Assembly: GCA_022652815.1 (NCBI GenBank)
Contig: JALCRR010000006.1
Location: 1-64,000, forward strand
From: Oscillibacter sp.
Lineage (GTDB): Bacteria > Bacillota > Clostridia > Oscillospirales > Oscillospiraceae
Direction of reading: 5' to 3'
Length of the DNA stretch: 64,000 bases
Shown here: piece by piece, positions 59,547 to 64,000 of the stretch
How positions within the stretch are numbered: position 1 is the stretch's first letter
How the letters are laid out: each line of letters starts with the position of its first letter
The notes under the pieces: generated by a model
The model's database searches: none
Told to the model about the DNA's origin: nothing
The model's input: only the letters and a program-made list of their open reading frames with translations
Translations under genes and position numbers: made by a program

Positions 59547-59997
59547 GTGGCAAAATTACCAGAATCCAGACGAATTTCACTGGGCCGGTTATAAGATTGG
59601 CTTATAGAACACGGGGATTGCGGCAGTGCGGCGGCAACGAGAACGTGCCGTGTTGCGGCACGGGAAATGCGGCCCCATTCTTTTTCGTCTTGACGGAAAA
59701 GAACGCGCCCCGCAGGGTGTAAGAAAAAGCCGCTTAGAGTTGGTCTGCGACAAACCTTCGGTGCACCCAGTAGACGCGGTGATGCCCAGTCGTTTAAGAC
59801 CGGGGAAGAAACCTGCATTGCTCCTGCTCCTAAAACGCTTTCGCTCACCTGTTTCAAAACTGCCAGCGGCAGCGAAAGAAAACGCAGGGGGTATCCGGAA
59901 ATTCGCTGGCCTTGCTTTTCCCGGTATGAAAATGGGCGCTTTGGGGCTGCAAATTCCCGCCGTACCAAACCCCTACGTGGACACGAGGTCCCCACAA
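59547..59997. other. Non-coding region rich in hairpins
   Basis: No credible gene covers this stretch: open frames lack ribosome binding sites and homologous domains, and encode low-complexity Arg/Pro/Ala-rich peptides. It has small inverted repeats such as ACGTGCCG with CGGCACG around 59641-59668, and TTCTTTTTCGTC with GACGGAAAAGAA at 59680-59703. It joins the 3' side of the DJ-1 transcript and may be decayed repeat DNA. Confidence 0.55.
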
Positions 59998-60031
59998 AAA
60001 AATCACCTGCCTTTTCGGGCAGGTGATTTTC
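59998..60031 (-). terminator. Terminator of the DJ-1 family transcript
   Basis: A perfect stem (AATCACCTGCC with GGCAGGTGATT) is followed on the minus strand by seven T, about 280 bases past the stop at 60307. The structured repeat copy C lies between the stop and this terminator. Confidence 0.85.
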
Positions 60032-60062
60032 TTTGCGGGGTGCGTCCAAAGCGGTTTTCTTA

Positions 60063-60182
60063 ACACCGTCGCGGCAATGTAATTTGTGGATGCTTCGCAT
60101 GCGCAAATTGCGCCGCTTCCTCGATTGCGGTTCGCTTATTCCGCCACCGGCGGCGCTTCACCGCAATCCACCGCTGGCGGCG
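60063..60182 (-). repeat. Structured 3'-UTR repeat, copy C
   Basis: On the minus strand arms ATTGCGGT and ACCGCAAT (60167-60160 with 60131-60124) enclose GAAGCGCCGCCGGTGGCGG. CGAGGAAGCGGC follows, then a second stem CAATTTG with CAAATT around GCATGCGAAGCATC, then GCCGCGACGGTGTT. The architecture and the fixed motifs equal copies A and B at 9641-9879, while the stem arms differ with pairing kept. An extra GCGCCGCCAGCGG unit precedes it. Confidence 0.75.
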
Positions 60183-60300
60183 CATTTTCTTTGCCCAAGA
60201 GCAAAGAAAATGGGGGGCCAGGTTTCCTCCGCGCATCAGCGCGGATTCTTGCAGCGGAGCGCCGCAGTTCCCTCGGCGGAGCGCCGCAGGTGCGCGGCAA
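60183..60300. repeat. Hairpin cluster adjoining copy C
   Basis: A 12-bp perfect hairpin (CATTTTCTTTGC with GCAAAGAAAATG, about 60183-60212) is followed by TCCGCGC-ATCA-GCGCGGA (60228-60245) and a tandem GCGGAGCGCCGCAG pair (60253-60290). All lie in the 3' UTR of the DJ-1 family gene. Confidence 0.6.
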
Positions 60301-60306
60301 TCCGCA

Positions 60307-60858
60307 TCAGTGCAGATATTCGATGGCCTGCCGGACGCGGTCTGCGGCAGCCTCGCCTTCCAGCTGGCGCAGCAGCTCCAGCGCGAAGGGAATGGCGCCG
60401 CCGAGGCCAAAGGACGTAGTGAGATTGCCGTCCACAACAACTTCCTGATCCAAAACCTCTGCACCGGTGAGTTGGTCCCGGAAATGCACGTTGGAGGTGG
60501 CTTTCCGCCCTTGAAGCAGGCCGAGATGCCCGAGAATGCTGGGCGCGGCGCAGATGGCGGCGACCTTTTTCCCGCTGCGGAAAAAAGAAGTTGCCAACTG
60601 CGTGACGGCGGGGCAGGCTTCTAGATTGGGCGTGCCGGGAATGCCGCCGGGGAGTACGAGAAGATCCGTATCGGAAGCGTCCACATTTGCGGCTACGGCG
60701 TCCGTGTGCAGGCGGATGCCGTGGCTGGAGACGATCTCCGGAGCGGAGCCGGCGGAGGCAGTGGTAACGTCCACACCGCCCCGGCGCAGAAGATCGACCA
60801 CCAGAAGGGCTTCGCACTCCTCCGTGCCGTCGGCAAAAAAGACAATGGCTTTGCTCAT
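60307..60858 (-). CDS. DJ-1/PfpI/YajL family protein
   Basis: The 183-residue protein starts MSKAIVFFADGTEECEALLV (GGAGGAAC upstream). The nucleophile elbow Cys is in KVAAICAAPSILGHLGLLQG and the conserved Glu is in DGTEECEAL. Members act as chaperones, deglycases or ThiJ-like proteins; the precise role is unclear. An in-frame extension to 61161 passes through the divergent promoter and is rejected. The transcript has a long structured 3' UTR. Confidence 0.92.
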   Translation of the reverse strand: MSKAIVFFADGTEECEALLVVDLLRRGGVDVTTASAGSAPEIVSSHGIRLHTDAVAANVDASDTDLLVLPGGIPGTPNLEACPAVTQLATSFFRSGKKVAAICAAPSILGHLGLLQGRKATSNVHFRDQLTGAEVLDQEVVVDGNLTTSFGLGGAIPFALELLRQLEGEAAADRVRQAIEYLH

Positions 60859-60955
60859 GAAGGGTTCCTCCGATTTCTCCGCCGGAAAGGCGGCTTGTTT
60901 GCAAGGCGATGATACCACAGCTGGGCCGCGCGGTGCAAGCTGCGAAAAATTTTGC

Positions 60956-60984
60956 TTGACTTTTTTTGCGGGGGCGCATATACT
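60956..60984 (+). promoter_or_regulatory. Promoter of the Trp T-box/trpB unit
   Basis: TTGACT (60956-60961) and TATACT (60979-60984) with a 17-base spacer. Confidence 0.82.
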
Positions 60985-61009
60985 CAGCCACAAGTTCAAA
61001 GCAAACAAA

Positions 61010-61286
61010 CCGATGACGCAGACGAGTAGGCGGAACGAGTTTCTTTCAGAGAGCTGCCGACGATGGGAACGCAGCAGAGATGACTCCGTTGAATGGACTT
61101 GCAGAGGGCGGACTGAACGCGAAAGCCAGTAAGTTCCGACGGGCTTTTCCCCCGTTACCAAGGAAAGACGTGTGTTGGCACGTTGCTAAGTGGGCGAGAA
61201 ATCGCCAAATTGGGTGGCACCGCAGAAGTTTTAGACTTTTGTCCCAAGAGAACAAGGTTCTCTTTGTGGATGAAGGTCTTTTTTTG
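61010..61286 (+). ncRNA. T-box leader, tryptophan type
   Basis: The leader starts with GACGAGTAG (a stem I motif). TGG (Trp) at 61094-61096 sits in the context GAATGGACTT expected of a specifier loop, and the T-box sequence GGGTGGCACCGCAGAAG lies at 61212-61228. A terminator stem (about 61234-61245 with 61267-61278) precedes a T run to 61285. It should permit trpB expression when tRNA-Trp is uncharged. Confidence 0.9.
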
Positions 61287-61331
61287 ATGCCTTTTCCGAA
61301 AGAGAACGCCATTTTGAAAGGAGAAAGCACC

Positions 61332-62717
61332 ATGAAATTCGACAACAACATTCCCTACAAGATCTACCTCACTGAAAACGAGATGCCGAAAAGCTGGTAC
61401 AATGTCCGGGCGGATATGAAAACTAAGCCCGCCCCGCTACTGAATCCCGCCACCGGCAAGCCCTGCACCTTCGAGGATTTGCAGCCTGTGTTCTGCGACG
61501 AGCTGGTTCGCCAGGAGCTGAACAACGACGACCGGGAAATCCCCATCCCCCAGGAAATTCGGGATTTTTACAAGATGTACCGTCCCTCTCCGCTGGTGCG
61601 AGCCTATTGTCTGGAGGAGAAGCTGGGCACGCCCGCCAAGATCTATTACAAGTTCGAGGGCAACAACACCTCCGGCTCCCACAAGCTCAACTCCGCCATC
61701 GCCCAGGCCTATTATGCAAAGATGCAGGGGCTCAAGGGCGTGACAACCGAGACCGGCGCCGGTCAGTGGGGCACGGCACTTTCCATGGCCTGCTCCTACT
61801 TCGGTCTGGATTGCAAGGTGTTCATGGTGAAATGCTCCTATGAGCAAAAGCCCTTCCGCCGGGAGGTCATGCGCACCTACGGCGCCGCCGTGACGCCCTC
61901 TCCCTCCGAGACGACCAATGTGGGTCGCGCCATTTTGAAGGAGCACCCCGGCACCTCCGGCTCTCTGGGCTGCGCCATTTCTGAGGCCGTGGAGGAGGCC
62001 GTCAGCCATCCCGGGTACCGCTACGTGCTGGGCAGCGTGCTCAACCAGGTGCTGCTGCACCAGAGCGTCATCGGCCTGGAGACCAAGGCAGCACTCGACA
62101 AGTACGGCATTACGCCAGACATCATCATCGGCTGCGCCGGAGGCGGCAGCAACCTCGGCGGCCTAATTTCCCCGTTCATGGGCGAAAAGCTCCGGGGCGA
62201 GAAGAACTATCAGATCATCGCAGTGGAGCCGGCGTCCTGCCCCAGCCTAACCAGAGGCGTGTTTGCCTACGATTTCTGCGACACGGGACATGTGTGCCCC
62301 CTTGCCAAGATGTACACGCTGGGCAGTGACTTCATTCCCTCGCCCAACCACGCAGGCGGTTTGCGCTACCACGGCATGAGCGCCATCCTCTCCGAGCTGT
62401 ACGACGAGGGACTGATGGAAGCCCGCAGCGTGGAGCAGACCAAGGTCTTTGAGGCGGCGGAGGAGTTTGCCCGGGTAGAGGGCATTCTGCCCGCACCGGA
62501 GAGCAGCCACGCTATCCGCGCGGCCATTGACGAGGCGCTCAAGTGCAAGGAAACCGGCGAGAAAAAGACCATCGTCTTTGGCCTGACCGGCACGGGCTAC
62601 TTCGACATGGTGGCCTATCAGAAATTCCATGACGGCGAGATGAGCGACTACGTTCCCACCGACGCGGAACTGCAGGAGAGCTTCAAGAAGCTGCCCAAGA
62701 TTGCCGGACAGAAATAA
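61332..62717 (+). CDS. trpB: TrpB2-type tryptophan synthase beta chain
   Basis: The 461-residue PLP enzyme is of the long TrpB2 type. It starts MKFDNNIPYKIYLTENEMPK (AAAGGAGAAAG upstream). The PLP lysine lies in NTSGSHKLNSAIAQAYYAKM, the phosphate loop in IIGCAGGGSNLGG, and ETGAGQWGTALSMACSYFG is the catalytic Glu segment. TrpB2 proteins convert indole and serine to tryptophan without TrpA. No other trp gene is in the window, so it may salvage free indole. Control by a Trp T-box supports tryptophan as product. Confidence 0.94.
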   Translation: MKFDNNIPYKIYLTENEMPKSWYNVRADMKTKPAPLLNPATGKPCTFEDLQPVFCDELVRQELNNDDREIPIPQEIRDFYKMYRPSPLVRAYCLEEKLGTPAKIYYKFEGNNTSGSHKLNSAIAQAYYAKMQGLKGVTTETGAGQWGTALSMACSYFGLDCKVFMVKCSYEQKPFRREVMRTYGAAVTPSPSETTNVGRAILKEHPGTSGSLGCAISEAVEEAVSHPGYRYVLGSVLNQVLLHQSVIGLETKAALDKYGITPDIIIGCAGGGSNLGGLISPFMGEKLRGEKNYQIIAVEPASCPSLTRGVFAYDFCDTGHVCPLAKMYTLGSDFIPSPNHAGGLRYHGMSAILSELYDEGLMEARSVEQTKVFEAAEEFARVEGILPAPESSHAIRAAIDEALKCKETGEKKTIVFGLTGTGYFDMVAYQKFHDGEMSDYVPTDAELQESFKKLPKIAGQK

Positions 62718-62738
62718 AGAGAAACCCAGAATTGCCAA

Positions 62739-62778
62739 AACGGGAAGCAGACTTTTGCCTGCTTCCCGTTTACATTTT
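62739..62778 (+). terminator. Terminator of trpB
   Basis: A 12-bp stem (62739-62750 with 62759-62770) is followed by TTACATTTT. Confidence 0.85.
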
Positions 62779-62790
62779 GGGAAAAGAGAC

Positions 62791-62818
62791 TTGTTCGGAC
62801 GAAAAAACCCGCTATAAT
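62791..62818 (+). promoter_or_regulatory. Promoter of the TauE-like permease gene
   Basis: TTGTTC (62791-62796) and TATAAT (62813-62818) with a 16-base spacer lie 50 bases upstream of the ATG. Confidence 0.65.
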
Positions 62819-62868
62819 AAAAGAATATGCGGAGAGCCTTGCCGGCTGCCGCCGGGAAGGGGAACCCT

Positions 62869-63630
62869 ATGTCTGAAACGTTGATGCGCTGTCTGGTTAT
62901 TTTTCCGCTGGTATTTCTGGCGGGAGCCGTGGACGCGGTGGCAGGCGGAGGAGGGCTGATCTCTCTGCCGGCCTATCTGATCTCCGGACTGCCGGTGCAT
63001 CTGGCCATTGGAACAAATAAGCTCAGCGCGGGCATGGGAACGGCTCTTGCAACCTGGCGCTATGCAAAAAGCGGATATATTCCGTGGCGGGAGTCGCTGT
63101 GCTGTGCGCTTTGCACGCTGGCAGGTTCTGCCGGCGGCGCAAAGTTGGCGCTCTTGCTGGACGACCGAATTTTTAAGATCGTCATGCTGGTGATTCTGCC
63201 GCTGACGGGACTTTATGTGCTGCGAGGGAAGTCCTTGAAAACGGAGCAGGCGCCTCTGCCGCCTCGAAAGACGCTGCTTTTGAGCATGGGAATCGCGTTG
63301 GTGATCGGCGTTTACGACGGCTTTTACGGTCCGGGGACTGGGACGTTTTTGCTGCTGGGCTTGACCGGACTTGCCCACTGGAAGCTGCAGGAGGCAAACG
63401 GCCTAACCAAAGCCGTCAATCTGACCACCAATGTCACGGCGCTGACTGTGTTCCTGCTGCACGGAGCCGTGCTGCTGCCGCTGGGACTGGCGGCGGGAGC
63501 GTTCAGCATTGCCGGAAACTATCTGGGCACCCGAATTTTTGACCGGGGCGGCGCCAGAGCGATTAAACCGATTATCATGGTGGTACTGTCCATCTTTTTT
63601 ATTAAAGTATTATGGGAGGTTCTTACATGA
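62869..63630 (+). CDS. TauE/SafE (TSUP) family membrane permease
   Basis: The 253-residue protein has about eight hydrophobic segments and the TSUP motifs LAGAVDAVAGGGGLISLPAY and GVYDGFYGPGTGTFLLLGLT. The family exports or imports sulfite, sulfoacetate, organosulfonates or other anions; the substrate is not deducible. AAGGGG precedes the ATG at 62869, and an in-frame start at 62827 overlaps the promoter zone. It overlaps the flavodoxin-fold gene by four bases (ATGA), suggesting a joint function. Confidence 0.88.
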   Translation: MSETLMRCLVIFPLVFLAGAVDAVAGGGGLISLPAYLISGLPVHLAIGTNKLSAGMGTALATWRYAKSGYIPWRESLCCALCTLAGSAGGAKLALLLDDRIFKIVMLVILPLTGLYVLRGKSLKTEQAPLPPRKTLLLSMGIALVIGVYDGFYGPGTGTFLLLGLTGLAHWKLQEANGLTKAVNLTTNVTALTVFLLHGAVLLPLGLAAGAFSIAGNYLGTRIFDRGGARAIKPIIMVVLSIFFIKVLWEVLT

Positions 63631-64000
63631 AAGCACTGTTGATAAACGGCAGCCCTCATTCCAACGGCTGCACCTTTACTGCGCTGAAAGAGGTCGCGGA
63701 CACGCTGGAGAAAAACGGTGTGGAGACAGAGATTTTGCAGCTGGGCACGAAGCCTGTGGCAGGCTGTATTGCCTGCGGCAAATGTGCAAAAACCGGGAAA
63801 TGCGTGTTTGACGATCAAGTCAACGACATTCTTCCTCAGCTGGACACCATTGATGCGCTGGTGGTGGGTTCCCCGGTGTATTATGCGGGTCCTGCAGGCC
63901 AGCTGTGTGCCTTTCTGGACCGGCTGTTTTACTGCGGCGGTGGAAAAATGGCGGGAAAATGCGCGGCGGCTGTGGTTTCCTGCCGCCGGGGCGGCGCCAG
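63627..64000 (+). CDS. Flavodoxin-fold NAD(P)H-dependent FMN reductase (C-terminus outside window)
   Basis: The first 124 codons are present, starting MKALLINGSPHSNGCTFTAL, the FMN phosphate-binding loop of the flavodoxin-like NADPH reductase family. GCIACGKCAKTGKCVFDDQV is the Cys-rich motif seen in anaerobic iron-sulfur-flavoprotein-like members. VVGSPVYYAGPAGQLCAFLD is the second flavin loop. Coupled to the TauE-like gene, with GGGAGG upstream of the ATG. The gene is cut by the window end. Confidence 0.88.
   Translation, partial: MKALLINGSPHSNGCTFTALKEVADTLEKNGVETEILQLGTKPVAGCIACGKCAKTGKCVFDDQVNDILPQLDTIDALVVGSPVYYAGPAGQLCAFLDRLFYCGGGKMAGKCAAAVVSCRRGGA

Noticed and set aside
59531-60106. 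A 191-codon minus-strand frame in the purE/DJ-1 interval
   Set aside because: It crosses the purE promoter, a terminator and hairpins, has no Shine-Dalgarno site and encodes a compositionally odd Arg/Pro-rich peptide.
1-64000. CRISPR arrays, tRNA/rRNA genes, transposases or prophage
   Set aside because: No regularly spaced direct repeats, no cloverleaf-flanked GTTCRA signals, and no recombinase or phage genes were seen on either strand by inspection.

Overview
The window reads as a moderately GC-rich chromosome segment from an anaerobic, probably spore-forming Firmicute of the Clostridia, most like a gut butyrate producer of the Oscillospiraceae. The evidence is a crt-hbd-bcd-etfBA butyryl-CoA operon, two T-box leaders, a glmS ribozyme, an IreB homologue, Firmicutes gene orders (ylxM-ffh-rpsP-khpA-rimM-trmD; nnr-lipoprotein-alr-mazF; infC-rpmI-rplT) and strong Shine-Dalgarno sites. 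The taxon is inferred from gene content. No tRNA, rRNA, CRISPR array, transposase or prophage gene was found, so this is mostly core genome.

Layout. 1-4005 (minus): butyrate-forming operon with a near-perfect Rex operator upstream. 4352-6290: trmB (plus) facing infC-rpmI-rplT (minus); infC has an AUU start and an attenuator-type leader. 6620-9417: a 39-residue Asn/Gln/Lys-rich protein, an EamA exporter and an SLH-anchored GH25 lysozyme. 9641-11936: glmS (minus) with a glmS ribozyme in its 5' leader and a structured repeat in its 3' UTR. 12066-14872: YetF/DUF4363, nrdR and two unknown proteins. 14949-18931 (minus): nnr, lipoprotein, alr and a MazF toxin without a visible antitoxin. 19028-24872 (plus): Phe T-box, pheST (PheT carries a second EMAP-like segment), ireB, a small conserved protein and an NlpC/P60 hydrolase. 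24987-29375 (minus): two M16 proteins, lgt and folD. 29544-32460: XRE-cupin regulator convergent with a dipeptidase/DUF819 pair. 32811-36521: SRP, ribosome and tRNA-modification cluster. 36612-39503: copper operon copA-csoR-copZ with two CsoR boxes. 39844-43657: YabE-like protein, rsmA and a divergent ATP-type PEP carboxykinase. 43707-47989: zinc-ribbon protein, WapI-like protein, aldo/keto reductase divergent from a ModE-like regulator, cytidylate-kinase-like protein and ilvA. 48326-49999: ogg-nfo base-excision repair pair. 50098-59452 (minus): purine operon purE-C-F-M-N-D-L. 59453-60306: a long non-coding stretch with another copy of the structured repeat. 60307-64000: DJ-1 family protein, Trp T-box with a TrpB2-type synthase, a TauE-like permease and a truncated flavodoxin-fold gene.

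The most novel-looking signal is a repeat of about 110-130 bases present three times (two tandem copies after glmS, one after the DJ-1 gene). Each copy lies between a stop codon and the gene's intrinsic terminator, in the same orientation relative to the transcript. Fixed motifs are separated by arms whose sequences differ between copies yet stay complementary, so base pairing seems to be what is conserved. Other points worth a second look are a perfect palindrome inside the purine-operon promoter, a leaderless ModE-like gene with an inverted-repeat operator, and a sporulation-type promoter before the Asn/Gln-rich small protein.
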